Shown here in pieces: positions 15,931-25,349 of a DNA stretch of 64,000 nt. Source of the stretch: Ectopseudomonas guguanensis (GTDB lineage: Bacteria; Pseudomonadota; Gammaproteobacteria; Pseudomonadales; Pseudomonadaceae); contig NZ_FNJJ01000003.1 of the NCBI RefSeq assembly GCF_900104265.1, positions 102,672 through 166,671 on the forward strand. The letters run 5' to 3'. The translations under genes and the position numbers were made by a program. A model generated the notes under the pieces. That model was not told the DNA's origin. It did no database searches and was given only the letters and a program-made list of their open reading frames with translations. Position 1 is the stretch's first letter; every line of letters begins with the position of its first letter.

Positions 15931-17317
15931 ACCCGCCGTACTGCTCTGCGCCGCGCTGCTGCTGGCCGGATGCGCCGGCTTCAGCCAGGACGGTGGCTTC
16001 GACCCGGTGCAGCAAAGCGCCGAGCGCCAGCTGGACAAGCAACTGCTGTGGGCCCGCGACGAGGCCGGGCGCGGGCAGGTCGAGGCACGCGTCGCCGAGT
16101 TGCTTGCCGAACCCCTGAGCCTGGATGCCGCGGTGCAGCTGGCGCTGCTCAACAACCGTGGTCTGCAGGCGTCCTTCGACGAGCTGGGCATCGGCGAGGC
16201 CGAGCGCGTGCAGGCCGGGCGCCTGCCCAATCCCGGCTTCTCCTATGGCCGTCTGGAAAAGGGCAGCGAGGTCGAATACGAGCGCGGCCTGCACCTGAAT
16301 CTGGCGCGGCTGATCGCCCTGCCGCTGACCTCGCGCCTGGAAGTTCGGCGCTTCGAGCAGCTGCAGCGGCAGACCAGCCTGGCGGTGTTCGACCTGGCCA
16401 GCGAGACGCGCAAGGCCTGGTACCAGGCGGTCGCCGCCGAGGAGAGCCTGGTCTACGCGCGGCAGGTGCTGGACGCCGCCGAAGCCGGCGCCGAGCTGGC
16501 CCGGCGCATGGCCGCGGTGGGCAACTTCAGCAAGCTGCAGCAGGCCGAGCAGCAGAACTTCTACGCCGAGGCCGGCATCGGTCTGATCCAGGCCGAACAG
16601 GCGCGCGTACGCAGCCGCGAGCAACTGACCCGTCTGCTCGGCCTGTGGGGCGTGCAGCTCGACTACCGCCTGCCCGAACGCCTGCCGGCGCTGCCGAAAA
16701 ACGCGGACGAGTTGCCGGACGTGGAGCGCCTGGCCATGAACCAGCGCCAGGACATCCAGGCCGTGCGCCTGGATGCCGAGCGCCTGGCGCAGAACCTCGG
16801 CCTGACCCGCACCACGCGTTTCATCAACGTGCTGGAGCTGGGCGTGGTCAACAACCGTTCCAACGAGGAGCCGACCCAGCGCGGCTACGAGATCAGCGTC
16901 GAGCTGCCACTGTTCGACTGGAGCGGTGCCAAGGTGGCACGGGCCGAGGCGCAGTATCGCCAGGCGCTCAACCGCGCCGCCGAGACGGCGATCAACGCCC
17001 GCTCGCAGGTGCGCGAGGCCTATCACGCCTACCGCAACGCCTTCGAGTTGGCGCAGCACTACCGCACCGAGGTGCTGCCGCTGCGCCAGCGCATCGCCGA
17101 GGAAAACCTGCTGCGCTACAACGGCATGTTCATCAGCCCCTTCGACCTGCTCGCCGATGCGCGCCGCCAGGTGCAGGCGGTGGATGGCTACCTGCAGGCG
17201 CAGCGCGCCTTCTGGCTGGCGCGCGCCGACCTCGACATGGCCCTGTTGGGCGCCCCCAATCCCTCGCTCGGCGCGGCGCCTGCCGCTGCTGCCGAGCCGG
17301 CCGCCGCCGGCCATTGA
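15917..17317 (+). CDS. TolC/CusC-type outer-membrane efflux protein (lipoprotein)
   Basis: 466 residues. A lipoprotein signal has the lipobox LLAGC near residue 18, followed by two OEP (outer membrane efflux) repeats of long helices. The first is AVQLALLNNRGLQASFDELGI...AGRLPNPGFSYG and the second is AEAQYRQALNRAAETAINARSQVREAYHAYR. The protein should form a trimeric outer-membrane channel. No membrane-fusion or RND pump gene lies next to it, which is unusual for a CusC type, so it may serve a pump encoded elsewhere. The start at 15917 follows GGGAGGTGGCC and gives the lipoprotein signal; longer frames do not. Confidence 0.87.
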   Translation: MTTIKPAVLLCAALLLAGCAGFSQDGGFDPVQQSAERQLDKQLLWARDEAGRGQVEARVAELLAEPLSLDAAVQLALLNNRGLQASFDELGIGEAERVQAGRLPNPGFSYGRLEKGSEVEYERGLHLNLARLIALPLTSRLEVRRFEQLQRQTSLAVFDLASETRKAWYQAVAAEESLVYARQVLDAAEAGAELARRMAAVGNFSKLQQAEQQNFYAEAGIGLIQAEQARVRSREQLTRLLGLWGVQLDYRLPERLPALPKNADELPDVERLAMNQRQDIQAVRLDAERLAQNLGLTRTTRFINVLELGVVNNRSNEEPTQRGYEISVELPLFDWSGAKVARAEAQYRQALNRAAETAINARSQVREAYHAYRNAFELAQHYRTEVLPLRQRIAEENLLRYNGMFISPFDLLADARRQVQAVDGYLQAQRAFWLARADLDMALLGAPNPSLGAAPAAAAEPAAAGH

Positions 17318-17333
17318 ACAAGGAATTTCCCAG

Positions 17334-18746
17334 ATGGTTTCACGACGCGATTTCTTTCTCGGGGCCGGCGCCATCGGCGCTGCGGTGGCCAGCTCGGCGG
17401 TCAGCCGGGTGGCCATGGCGGCCCTGCCCGAACCGGTGCTGCAGGCCAGCGCCGACACCCAGCCGCCGCTGCAGCCGGGCAGCGGGCGGCCCTACAACCC
17501 GGTGGTCACCCTCAACGGCTGGACCCTGCCATGGCGCATGAACAACGGCGTCAAGGAGTTCCACCTGGTCGCCGAGCCGGTGGTACGCGAGCTGGCGCCC
17601 GGCTACAAGGCCCACCTGTGGGGCTACAACGGCCAGTCGCCGGGGCCGACCATTGAGGTAGTGGAGGGCGACCGGGTGCGCATCTTCGTCACCAACAAGC
17701 TGCCCGAGCACACCAGCATCCACTGGCACGGCCAGCGTCTGCCCAATGGCATGGACGGCGTCGCGGGCCTGACCCAGCCGGCGATTCCGGTGGGCAAGAC
17801 CTTCGTCTACGAGTTCGTCGCCCGCCGCCCCGGCACCTTCATGTACCACCCGCACGCCGACGAGATGGTGCAGATGGCCATGGGCATGATGGGGTTCTGG
17901 GTCACTCACCCCAGAGAGCATCACCCATTGATCGCCGAGGTGGACCGCGACTACTGCTTCCTGCTCAGCGCCTACGACATCGAGCCGGGCGCCTACACGC
18001 CGAAGATCATGCAGATGCTCGATTTCAACCTGTGGACCTTCAACAGCCGCGTGTTCCCCGGCATCGACCCGCTGGTGGCGCGCCAGGGCGAGCGGGTGCG
18101 CCTGCGCGTCGGCAACCTGACCATGACCAACCACCCGATCCACCTGCACGGTCACGAGTTCGAGGTCACCGGCACCGACGGCGGGCCGACCCCGGTCAGC
18201 TCGCGCTGGCCGGAGGTGACCGCCGACGTGGCGGTGGGGCAGATGCGCCAGCTCGAGTTCATCGCCGACGAGGAGGGCGATTGGGCGCTGCACTGCCACA
18301 AGAGCCACCACACCATGAACGCCATGGGCCACGACGTGCCGACCCTGGTCGGCGTCGATCACCGCGACATGACCCGCAAGATCGCCAAACTGGTGCCGGA
18401 CTACATGGTGATGGGCGAGCGCGGCATGGCCGACATGGCGGAGATGCAGATGCCGCTGCCGGACAACACCGTGCCGATGATGACCGGCGACGGCCCGTTC
18501 GGCTCGGTGGAGATGGGCGGCATGTTCACCATGCTCAAGGTGCGCAAGGAGCAGGCCGCTGGCGACTACCGCGACCCGGGCTGGTTCAAGCATCCGGCCG
18601 GCACGGTGGCCTATGAATGGAAAGGGGCACTGGCCAACCCGAGCCGCTCGCACGACGGCGGCGGCCAGTCGATGCCGCTCAAGCAACCGCTCGATGCACC
18701 GGTGGAAGTGCAGGTACGCAAGCCCGGCGGTCATGCCGGGCATTGA
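17334..18746 (+). CDS. Tat-exported multicopper oxidase (copper resistance)
   Basis: 470 residues with a twin-arginine signal (SRRDFFLGAGAIGA). The four copper-binding segments are present and intact: HWHGQRLPNGMDG, MYHPHADEM, HPIHLHGHEF and HCHKSHHTMNAM, giving the type 1, 2 and 3 copper ligands with an axial Met. A Met-rich stretch around residues 360-400 (GMADMAEMQMP, PMM, EMGGMFTM) resembles the extra cuprous-ion sites of CueO/CopA. It probably oxidises Cu(I) in the periplasm. The start at 17334 gives the Tat signal; the longer open frame overlaps the tolC-like gene. Confidence 0.92.
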   Translation: MVSRRDFFLGAGAIGAAVASSAVSRVAMAALPEPVLQASADTQPPLQPGSGRPYNPVVTLNGWTLPWRMNNGVKEFHLVAEPVVRELAPGYKAHLWGYNGQSPGPTIEVVEGDRVRIFVTNKLPEHTSIHWHGQRLPNGMDGVAGLTQPAIPVGKTFVYEFVARRPGTFMYHPHADEMVQMAMGMMGFWVTHPREHHPLIAEVDRDYCFLLSAYDIEPGAYTPKIMQMLDFNLWTFNSRVFPGIDPLVARQGERVRLRVGNLTMTNHPIHLHGHEFEVTGTDGGPTPVSSRWPEVTADVAVGQMRQLEFIADEEGDWALHCHKSHHTMNAMGHDVPTLVGVDHRDMTRKIAKLVPDYMVMGERGMADMAEMQMPLPDNTVPMMTGDGPFGSVEMGGMFTMLKVRKEQAAGDYRDPGWFKHPAGTVAYEWKGALANPSRSHDGGGQSMPLKQPLDAPVEVQVRKPGGHAGH

Positions 18747-18797
18747 CGGGGCGGGCCGCCACGCGGCCCGATCCCCACAGCAAGCGAGGATTCACCG

Positions 18798-19292
18798 ATG
18801 AAAACAGCACAGGTACTGGTTCTGACCCTGATCGGGCTGCTTGGCAGCCCGGCAGCGCTGGCCCATAGCGAGACGCACGAGCGCCATAAGGCCGCCGCAA
18901 CGATCAAGGAGCAGAAGCCCTGGGGCATCGCCGGCGATGCCGGTGAGGTCGACCGCACCATCGAGATCCGCATGACCGATCAGATGCGCTTCACCCCGGA
19001 TCGGCTGCAGGTCAGGCAGGGCGAGACCATTCGTTTCGTCCACCGCAACGACGGCAAGATCCTCCACGAGTTCGTCATCGGTACCCGCGAAACCCTGGAT
19101 GAACATGCCGAGGCGATGCTGCGTTTTCCCGGCATGGAACACGACGAGCCCTATATGGCTCACGTTGCGCCGGGGCAGAGCGGCGAGATGATCTGGACCT
19201 TCAACCGCGCCGGCGAATTCGATTTCGCCTGCCTGATCGCCGGCCACTACCAAGCCGGCATGGTTGGCACCATTCAGGTGCTGGCCGACTGA
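18798..19292 (+). CDS. Cupredoxin (plastocyanin/azurin-like) periplasmic copper protein
   Basis: 164 residues. A signal peptide ends near ALAHS, followed by a His-rich linker (HSETHERHK) and a cupredoxin domain. Type 1 copper ligands are visible: His in DGKILHEFVIG, then Cys, His and Met in DFACLIAGHYQAGMVG. It may carry electrons or copper for the neighbouring multicopper oxidase. It lies 51 bases after that gene, on the same strand and with a good ribosome site (AGCGAGG). Confidence 0.9.
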   Translation: MKTAQVLVLTLIGLLGSPAALAHSETHERHKAAATIKEQKPWGIAGDAGEVDRTIEIRMTDQMRFTPDRLQVRQGETIRFVHRNDGKILHEFVIGTRETLDEHAEAMLRFPGMEHDEPYMAHVAPGQSGEMIWTFNRAGEFDFACLIAGHYQAGMVGTIQVLAD

Positions 19293-19311
19293 CCTACGAG
19301 AGGAAACACGC

Positions 19312-19605
19312 ATGAAGAAGCAACTGATGATCGCGGCGCTGGCCGCCCTGTTCAGTCTGCCGTTGCAGGCCGCCGACCCCGCACCGCTGAGCCAGGGCGA
19401 GGTGCGCAAGGTGGACGCCGCCGCGCAGAAGATCACCCTGCGTCACGGCCCCATCGCCAGTATCGGCATGCCGCCGATGACCATGGTGTTCGAGGTTGAG
19501 AAAGCGGAACTGCTGGAAGGAGTTTCAGCTGGAAAGAAGGTGCGCTTCCAGGCGCGCCAGGAGGGTAACCGTTACATCGTTACCGAACTGCAGGTGGTGG
19601 AATAG
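19312..19605 (+). CDS. CusF/CopZ-type periplasmic copper-binding protein
   Basis: 97 residues. A signal peptide (MKKQLMIAALAALFSLPLQA) precedes a small OB-fold domain. It has EVRKVDAAAQKITLRHGPI, GMPPMTMVFEV and KVRFQARQEGNRYIVTEL, which is the CusF pattern, with Met-x-Met (MTM) and the upstream His as Cu(I)/Ag(I) ligands. It delivers periplasmic copper to efflux proteins in known systems. It is the last gene of the copper run; a GC hairpin follows at 19614. The ATG at 19312 follows GAGAGGAAA. Confidence 0.9.
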   Translation: MKKQLMIAALAALFSLPLQAADPAPLSQGEVRKVDAAAQKITLRHGPIASIGMPPMTMVFEVEKAELLEGVSAGKKVRFQARQEGNRYIVTELQVVE

Positions 19606-19613
19606 CCAGCAGA

Positions 19614-19643
19614 GCCGGCCCGGGCATTGCGCTCCGGGCCGGC
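19614..19643. terminator. GC-rich hairpin between convergent genes
   Basis: GCCGGCCCGG (19614-19623) and CCGGGCCGGC (19634-19643) form a perfect 10-base stem with a 10-base loop, between the stop of the CusF-like gene and the stop of the HU gene. There is no T-run on either side, so termination would be weak or hairpin-only. Confidence 0.55.
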
Positions 19644-19649
19644 GAACAA

Positions 19650-19928
19650 TCAATTCAGTGCGTCGGTCAGGGCCTTGGCTGGCACCAGCTTGACCACTTT
19701 CTTGGCAGCGATTTCGATGGCCTTGCCGGTCTGCGGGTTGCGGCCGGTGCGGGCCGGGCGCTCGCTCACCTTCAGCTTGCCGATACCCGGCAGGGTGATC
19801 TCACCGTCGTTTTCCAGCGCGTCGCCGACAATTTCGCCCAACTGATCGATCAGGGTGCGGACGGTAGCCTTCGGCAGGGATACGGCCTCGGCCAGGTCGC
19901 TGATCAGTTGGTCTTTGGTGATTGCCAT
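19650..19928 (-). CDS. HU-family DNA-binding protein
   Basis: 92-residue histone-like protein. The N-terminal helices read MAITKDQLISDLAEAVSLPK, and the arm region ITLPGIGKLKVSERPARTGRNPQTGKAIEIAAKK contains the conserved G-I-G-K-L and R-x-x-R-N-P motifs with the DNA-intercalating proline. It bends DNA and compacts the nucleoid. The start at 19928 follows CGGAG at 7-8 bases. It may be HupN-like, since Pseudomonas has several HU paralogues; sequence alone does not settle which. Confidence 0.92.
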   Translation of the reverse strand: MAITKDQLISDLAEAVSLPKATVRTLIDQLGEIVGDALENDGEITLPGIGKLKVSERPARTGRNPQTGKAIEIAAKKVVKLVPAKALTDALN

Positions 19929-20266
19929 GATGTAACTCCGTTTGCAGGTAATAGGTTCGGCGCCGCAGGCATGGGCCGCACAGCCGAAAACGTGGGGAAC
20001 GCTAGCACAAAAGGTAGGAATCGGCAGCGCCGTTGCGGTACTTCCGATAGGGCTTAGTGTCGCAGCGGCTCGGGTGGTTCCAGGGGGCGAGTAAAAAACG
20101 CAGTGGCCGCTGATGTCTGGATTCACAGCGTCGCAGCGCACCGCGTGGGGTCTCACCCAGGCTGCCTGGTCCGCAGGGGGGCTCGGCATCCTTTTCAGAT
20201 GGCCGGACTGCGCGCCGGCAGCGCTCGACTAAGCTTCAGGAAACTGCCCAACACTGGAGTGCAATC
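19929..20266. other. Gap between HU and chemoreceptor genes
   Basis: A 338-base divergent intergenic region. It should hold the HU promoter on the left and the chemoreceptor promoter on the right. I see no convincing small gene, repeat or operator in it. Confidence 0.5.
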
Positions 20267-21901
20267 ATGCTGCGCGCATTCGCTGATCTGGGGTTTCGCT
20301 GGAAGATCGCCCTGCCCATTTTGCTGCTCGCTGCCTTGCTGGTGGCCATGGGGGCGCTGGGTATGCGTGGTATCACCCAGGTTGCAGAGTCCAGCACCAC
20401 CTTGACCAATCGCCATCTGCCGGCCATCAGTCTGCTGCTCAATGCCGACCGCGATCTCTATCAGGCCTTCGTCGCCGAACGTAGTTTGCTCGACGAGGAC
20501 TCCGCTGCGTATGCCGAGAAGCTCCGCGCCTATCACGCGGAGAACCTGCAGCAAGCCTATGACCGCGTGCACAAGTTCGCCGCGACGCAGCCAGGTAGCG
20601 CAGCGCTGGCCCTGGTGGCGGAGTTCGATCGTGGCTTCGAGCGCTGGAAGGCAACTTCGTTGCGCGTGCTGGAAATGGCCCGCACTGACCCCGCTGCGGC
20701 CAGTCGGCTGAGTTTTGCCGACAGCGAGGCGCAGTTCAATGAGGCCCGTAGTGCCATCGACAAGCTGGGCGAGATGGAGGACGACGCCGCCAATGCGCTG
20801 GGCACCGCGGCGATCGCGCGTGGCGACGCGCTGGTCTGGCAGCAGGGACTGATCATCGCCATCGGGCTGCTGGTGTGCCTGGTGCTGGTGGTGGGCTTCC
20901 CGCTGCTGGTGACCCGTCCGCTGCACAGCCTGCTGCATCGCATCGAGCAGATCGCTGACGGCGATGGCGACCTGCGGGTCCGTCTGGATGTGTCGTCCCG
21001 GGACGAGCTGGGCAAGCTCAGCCATGCCTTCAACCGCTTCCTCGACAAGCTGCAGCCGCTGATCAGGGAGGTCGGACGGGTAACCGGCGAGGTGGCTGAC
21101 TCGGCCAGGAGCCTGGCCGGCATGGCGGCGGCCAATGATCGGCTGATCAGCAGCGAGCATGCCGCCGTGGATCAGGTCAGTACAGCGGCCACCGAGATGA
21201 GCGTGGCGGTGCATGAGGTGGCACGCAATGCGCAGAATGCGGCCGATGCCGCGCGGCACGCCGAAGTGCAGTCGCGCGAAGGCGCGCAGGTGGTGGGTGC
21301 GACCATTCATTCGATCCGGCAACTGGCGCAGGAAGTGGAAAGTGCTTCCGACACCATCCAGACCCTGGAGCAGGAAACCGCCAACATCGGTGCGGTGCTG
21401 GCGGTGATCAAGGGCATCGCCGAGCAGACCAACCTGCTGGCGCTGAACGCTGCCATCGAGGCGGCGCGGGCAGGGGAGCAGGGCCGCGGTTTTGCCGTGG
21501 TTGCCGATGAGGTGCGGGCGCTGGCCGCGCGCACCCAGGAGTCGACCAAGGACATCCAGCAAATGATCGAGCGCCTGCAGGTGGGGGTGCAGAACGCGGT
21601 CAAGGCCACCCACTCGGGTAGCGAGCGGGCGCGGCAGAGCGTGGAGCAGGCCGCCGGGGTGGATCAGGCGCTGAGCGTGACCGGGGATTCGGTACAGCGC
21701 ATCAACGACATGGCAGCGCAGATCGCCACCGCCTGCGAGGAGCAGAGCAGCGTCACCGAAGAGATCGCGCGCAATATCAGCGACATTCGCGACCTGTCCA
21801 ACGAGGCTGCGCAGACCTCGGAACAAAGCAGCCAAGCCAGTCAGCGCCTGTCCGAGCTGTCCAGCGGCTTGGCCCAGCTGGTGGGGCGGTTTCGGGTCTG
21901 A
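20267..21901 (+). CDS. Methyl-accepting chemotaxis protein
   Basis: 544 residues. TM1 is at about 13-33 ([20 protein letters not shown]). A periplasmic four-helix-bundle-like sensor domain (about 35-190, with [21 protein letters not shown]) follows, then TM2 at about 193-215 ([21 protein letters not shown]). A HAMP domain comes next ([23 protein letters not shown]), and the cytoplasmic signalling domain contains the invariant hairpin tip [20 protein letters not shown]. It relays ligand binding to CheA/CheW. The ligand is unknown, and there is no C-terminal CheR-binding pentapeptide. It is monocistronic. Confidence 0.93.
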   Translation: MLRAFADLGFRWKIALPILLLAALLVAMGALGMRGITQVAESSTTLTNRHLPAISLLLNADRDLYQAFVAERSLLDEDSAAYAEKLRAYHAENLQQAYDRVHKFAATQPGSAALALVAEFDRGFERWKATSLRVLEMARTDPAAASRLSFADSEAQFNEARSAIDKLGEMEDDAANALGTAAIARGDALVWQQGLIIAIGLLVCLVLVVGFPLLVTRPLHSLLHRIEQIADGDGDLRVRLDVSSRDELGKLSHAFNRFLDKLQPLIREVGRVTGEVADSARSLAGMAAANDRLISSEHAAVDQVSTAATEMSVAVHEVARNAQNAADAARHAEVQSREGAQVVGATIHSIRQLAQEVESASDTIQTLEQETANIGAVLAVIKGIAEQTNLLALNAAIEAARAGEQGRGFAVVADEVRALAARTQESTKDIQQMIERLQVGVQNAVKATHSGSERARQSVEQAAGVDQALSVTGDSVQRINDMAAQIATACEEQSSVTEEIARNISDIRDLSNEAAQTSEQSSQASQRLSELSSGLAQLVGRFRV

Positions 21902-21998
21902 TGCAGCCCGTCTCTGGCATCTAAGTGCTTGAGGCGGTTGTAAGTTTGCATTTAGTCGTTACAATGGCGCGGCCCGTCGCAATGACGGGCTTCGTTAT

Positions 21999-22113
21999 GG
22001 TGGACCCTGTCGGTCCCCTCGCAACGATTACCCGTGAACCTGGTCAGGCCCGGAAGGGAGCAGCCACAGCGGGAACATCGTGTGCCGGGGTGTGGCTGGC
22101 AGGGTTCGCCTCC
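21999..22113 (+). ncRNA. ffs: 4.5S signal recognition particle RNA (small bacterial SRP RNA)
   Basis: About 115 bases starting GGTGGACCCTG and closing with CAGGGTTCGCCTCC. It contains the SRP domain IV signature GGTCAGGCCCGGAAGGGAGC, with the GGAA tetraloop, and AGCAGCCA paired with the TGTGGCTGGC side. It folds as one long hairpin and binds Ffh for co-translational targeting. End positions are set by pairing of the terminal stem and may be off by a few bases. Confidence 0.93.
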
Positions 22114-22176
22114 AGCATCTTCCCGTCTTCTTCTTGTTCGTCATGGCCGGCTGGCTGCCTTGTACTTTGCTGCGCG

Positions 22177-22207
22177 CAATAAAAAGCCCGCGCATGGGCG
22201 CGGGCTT
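22177..22207 (-). terminator. Rho-independent terminator for the small gene at 22226
   Basis: AAGCCCGCGC (22184-22193) and GCGCGGGCTT (22198-22207) form a perfect stem with a 4-base loop. On the minus strand it is followed by TTTTTATT. It lies 18 bases past the stop of the 95-residue protein gene. Confidence 0.85.
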
Positions 22208-22225
22208 CTCGTGGGCCGGATGGAT

Positions 22226-22513
22226 TCAGGCAGTGCGGTAATTCAGCACGCTGTCCTGTTCCTTGAGCGTCTTGCGCAGGTCGGCGGGGATATTGCCGGC
22301 ACGTACCGCCAGCTCCAGGCGAATCTCTTCCAGGCTCTGGGCAAAGGCACCTTGATCGTCGAGCTGTGGTTTGGCCAGGACGCGGCTGTAGACGGTGCTG
22401 TCGCTCTCGTCGAGCAGGGCGAGGATGATGCTGCCGTCCGGGCGTGGCGAGCTGAAACTGGCACGCAGCGGATTGAACAGGTGATCGACGAGTTGCTGGT
22501 TGGTGAGTTCCAT
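22226..22513 (-). CDS. Small conserved protein, DUF3509-like
   Basis: 95 residues, cytosolic, without Cys or catalytic motifs. It shares a pattern with its upstream neighbour: DGSIILALLDESDSTVYSRVL here against KGSFSFTLVDKTGIAQYSQRL there, followed by an amphipathic helix EEIRLEL / IERTRQSL. The two are therefore probably diverged tandem paralogues. The resemblance to DUF3509, a Pseudomonas-restricted family, is from memory and moderate. A terminator follows. Function unknown. Confidence 0.75.
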   Translation of the reverse strand: MELTNQQLVDHLFNPLRASFSSPRPDGSIILALLDESDSTVYSRVLAKPQLDDQGAFAQSLEEIRLELAVRAGNIPADLRKTLKEQDSVLNYRTA

Positions 22514-22566
22514 GTCCTACTCCATCCTGTGGTGGGTCACCTTCGACCTCGGGATGGTGAATTGGT

Positions 22567-22788
22567 TCAGGCCGTGAGCGACTGGCGCGTGCGCTCGATC
22601 ACCTGTTGCAGCGACTCGTCGTTGTACTGGCCCGGATACAGACGCTGGCTGTACTGGGCTATGCCGGTCTTGTCGACCAGTGTGAAGCTGAAGCTGCCCT
22701 TGCGTGCGGCCTGGATACGGCAATCGAAAGGCGCGAAGGCGTGGGTCAGGGTGCTGATGGCTTTCTGGATCTGATGTTGAGTATTCAT
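22567..22788 (-). CDS. Small conserved protein, DUF3509 family
   Basis: 73 residues: an amphipathic N-terminal helix (QIQKAISTLTHAFAPFDCRI), a beta-rich middle (GSFSFTLVDKTGIAQYSQRL) and a C-terminal helix. This matches what I recall of DUF3509 small proteins of Pseudomonas. It has AGGAAA just before the ATG at 22788. It is followed after 53 bases by the related 95-residue gene, so the pair likely shares a transcript. No function is known. Confidence 0.75.
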   Translation of the reverse strand: MNTQHQIQKAISTLTHAFAPFDCRIQAARKGSFSFTLVDKTGIAQYSQRLYPGQYNDESLQQVIERTRQSLTA

Positions 22789-23250
22789 TTTCCTGGGTGT
22801 TCCTTAAAACATGTGCGCATCGATGCGCGTTGTATTGCTCCATGAGGTCGGCCGAAAAGCGGCCTCAGCAAGTAACCATTCGGAGCTTTATGGGCACGAT
22901 AAAGTTCCATTGTTACGGTTCTTCGGCGTGGTCGGTACGTCGGAGGCAGGCGGGGAAACAGCACCGATAAGCGGTGAGTCGGCCTGATCAGTCAGCAGGT
23001 GGGATCGGGGAGGGCGGTAGCGACAGGATGCGCTAGACGTTGAACCGGGAAACCAGCGAGGCGGCGCGAAAGCCTTTTTGACTTACAGCGTGGTACGACG
23101 GCGCGGATGATAAGTCATTGGTCAAGGTTTGACCAGCGCTATTTGCCTGTGCCCACGCGCGCGCCGTACCGGGCTCGGTTGGCGGATGCAATTTGCCGGT
23201 TGCTCCGCTAGGATTAGCCCACTTTTGCTTTCCTCACATGACGGTTTTCC
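22789..23250. other. Gap upstream of dnaX
   Basis: A 462-base region between the divergent small genes and dnaX. It contains the short palindrome GCGCATCGATGCGC near 22812 and must carry the promoters for both sides. I see no supportable gene, RNA or long repeat. Confidence 0.5.
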
Positions 23251-25323
23251 ATGAGTTATCAGGTTCTTGCACGTAAATGGCGTCCGCGCTCGTTCCGCGA
23301 AATGGTCGGCCAGACCCATGTGCTCAAAGCCCTGATCAACGCCCTGGACAGCCAGCGCCTGCACCACGCCTACCTGTTCACCGGCACCCGCGGTGTGGGC
23401 AAGACCACCATAGCGCGGATCATCGCCAAGTGCCTGAACTGCGAGACCGGCATCAGCTCCACGCCCTGCGGCACCTGCTCGGTCTGTCGGGAGATCGATG
23501 AAGGGCGCTTCGTCGATCTGATCGAAGTGGACGCCGCCAGCCGCACCAAGGTCGAGGACACCCGTGAGCTGCTCGATAACGTGCAGTACTCGCCGAGCCG
23601 CGGGCGCTTCAAGGTCTACCTGATCGACGAAGTGCACATGCTCTCCACCAGTTCCTTCAATGCCCTGTTGAAGACCCTGGAGGAGCCGCCGCCCCATGTG
23701 AAATTCCTGCTCGCCACCACCGACCCGCAGAAGCTGCCGGTTACCGTGTTGTCGCGCTGCCTGCAGTTCTCGCTGAAGAACATGCCGCCGGAGCGGGTGG
23801 TCGAGCACCTGACTCACGTCTTGACCGCCGAGAACGTACCCTTCGAGGACGATGCGCTGTGGCTGCTGGGTCGTGCCGCCGACGGTTCGATGCGCGATGC
23901 CATGAGCCTGACCGACCAGGCGATTGCCTTCGGTGAAGGCAAGGTACTGGCCGCCGATGTGCGCGCGATGCTCGGCACGCTGGATCACGGTCAGGTCTAT
24001 GGCGTGCTGCATGCGTTGATCGAAGGCGATGCGCGCGCGCTGATCGAGGCGGTGCGTCATCTGGCTGAACAGGGGCCGGAGTGGAATGGCGTGCTCTCGG
24101 AGATGCTCAACGTCCTGCACCGCGTGGCCATCGCCCAGGCACTGCCCGATGCCGTGGACAACGGTCAGGGTGACCGCGAGCGTGTGCTGCAACTGGCCCA
24201 GGCGCTGCCGGCCGAGGATGTGCAGTTCTATTACCAGATGGGCCTGATCGGTCGTCGCGATCTACCGCTGGCGCCGGATCCGCGCGGCGGCTTCGAGATG
24301 GTGCTGCTGCGCATGTTGGCGTTTCGCCCCGCAGGCGCGGACGACGCGCCAAAGGTCACGCTAAAGCCCTTGGGGATCAGCCAGGCCACTGCTGATTCCC
24401 AACCGAATCCAGTGGCCGGCACCGCTATGCCGGCTCCTGTGGTTTCTGCTCCCGCTGCTGCTGTGGTTTCGGCACCGTCTGCGCCTGTCTCTCCAGCAGT
24501 GGCCGAAGTCCGTCCGGTCACGCCAGCTCCGAGCAGCGAGCCTGTCGTGAGTGAACCCGTCCCGCCTGTTGAGGCCCCGGTTGCGACCGCCCCCAGCCTG
24601 CCGCCCGAGCCAGAGCCCGAAATCGCTGCTCCTGCGGCTGCCGTCGATGTGCCCTGGGAGACCGCCAAAGCCGCGGAACCGGCAGTCGCAGCCGTTCAGC
24701 CTGTCGTTGCGCCAGAGCCTGTAGCGGTGGAGGTGGCAGCAGTTGCCGAGCCCGCTCCGAGCGAGGTCGTGCCGCCTGTGGTGGATGCTGATGGTGTTGA
24801 CGATGAGCCACCGCCCGGCGATTACGACTATGTCGAGATGGACGCGGAAACGCTCGACTATGACTTCGGCCAAGCCGAGGCCGAGGCGCCAGCGGTTGCA
24901 GAGCCGTTGCCGGCCGCCAAACCGGCTACCGGCCTGGCGGCAGAATGGCTGACCCTGTTCCCGCAGCTGGGGCTGGGCGGCATGACCGGCAGCATCGCCG
25001 CCAACTGCACGCTGATCGAAGCCAATGGCGACGACTGGCTGCTGCACCTGGATCCGGCGCACAGCGCGCTGTTCAATCCGACCCAGCAGCGCCGTCTCAA
25101 CGACGCGCTGAACCAGCTGCAGGGGCGCAGCATCAAATTGCGCATAGAGCTGTGCAAGCCGGAGCAAGAGACGCCGGCGCAGGCCGCAGCCCGTCGCCGC
25201 GCCGAACGCCAGCGCAGCGCCGAGGCCTCGATCCATGCCGACCCGCTGGTGCAGCAGATGATTCAACAGTTCGCCGCCAAGGTGCGCGACGACAGCATCG
25301 AACCTATCGATACCCCCAGCTAA
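23251..25323 (+). CDS. dnaX: DNA polymerase III subunit gamma/tau
   Basis: 690-residue clamp-loader ATPase. Domain I has Walker [15 protein letters not shown] (about 44-57), a zinc site CLNCETG...CGTCSVC and Walker B LIDEVHML. The sensor 1/SRC region reads [17 protein letters not shown] and is followed by the lid and collar. A low-complexity Pro/Ala/Val/Glu-rich linker spans about 380-560, and the C-terminal tau domain V binds the alpha subunit. I did not see an A-AAA-AAG-type frameshift site, so the short gamma form, if made, arises otherwise. It is followed by ybaB after 26 bases and then recR, the conserved order. Confidence 0.96.
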   Translation: MSYQVLARKWRPRSFREMVGQTHVLKALINALDSQRLHHAYLFTGTRGVGKTTIARIIAKCLNCETGISSTPCGTCSVCREIDEGRFVDLIEVDAASRTKVEDTRELLDNVQYSPSRGRFKVYLIDEVHMLSTSSFNALLKTLEEPPPHVKFLLATTDPQKLPVTVLSRCLQFSLKNMPPERVVEHLTHVLTAENVPFEDDALWLLGRAADGSMRDAMSLTDQAIAFGEGKVLAADVRAMLGTLDHGQVYGVLHALIEGDARALIEAVRHLAEQGPEWNGVLSEMLNVLHRVAIAQALPDAVDNGQGDRERVLQLAQALPAEDVQFYYQMGLIGRRDLPLAPDPRGGFEMVLLRMLAFRPAGADDAPKVTLKPLGISQATADSQPNPVAGTAMPAPVVSAPAAAVVSAPSAPVSPAVAEVRPVTPAPSSEPVVSEPVPPVEAPVATAPSLPPEPEPEIAAPAAAVDVPWETAKAAEPAVAAVQPVVAPEPVAVEVAAVAEPAPSEVVPPVVDADGVDDEPPPGDYDYVEMDAETLDYDFGQAEAEAPAVAEPLPAAKPATGLAAEWLTLFPQLGLGGMTGSIAANCTLIEANGDDWLLHLDPAHSALFNPTQQRRLNDALNQLQGRSIKLRIELCKPEQETPAQAAARRRAERQRSAEASIHADPLVQQMIQQFAAKVRDDSIEPIDTPS

Positions 25324-25349
25324 CACCCCCGAACACCGAGGATACCGAC

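Noticed and set aside
15629..17458. Long minus-strand frame across the TolC-type gene
   Set aside because: Antisense shadow of the tolC-like and neighbouring genes, with no ribosome site or domain.
20195..21835. Long minus-strand frame over the chemoreceptor
   Set aside because: Shadow of a clear MCP gene; His/Gln/Arg-rich product typical of antisense to coiled-coil DNA.
23251..25323. Programmed frameshift site for the short gamma form of DnaX
   Set aside because: No A-AAA-AAG or similar slippery heptamer was found near the domain III/IV boundary.
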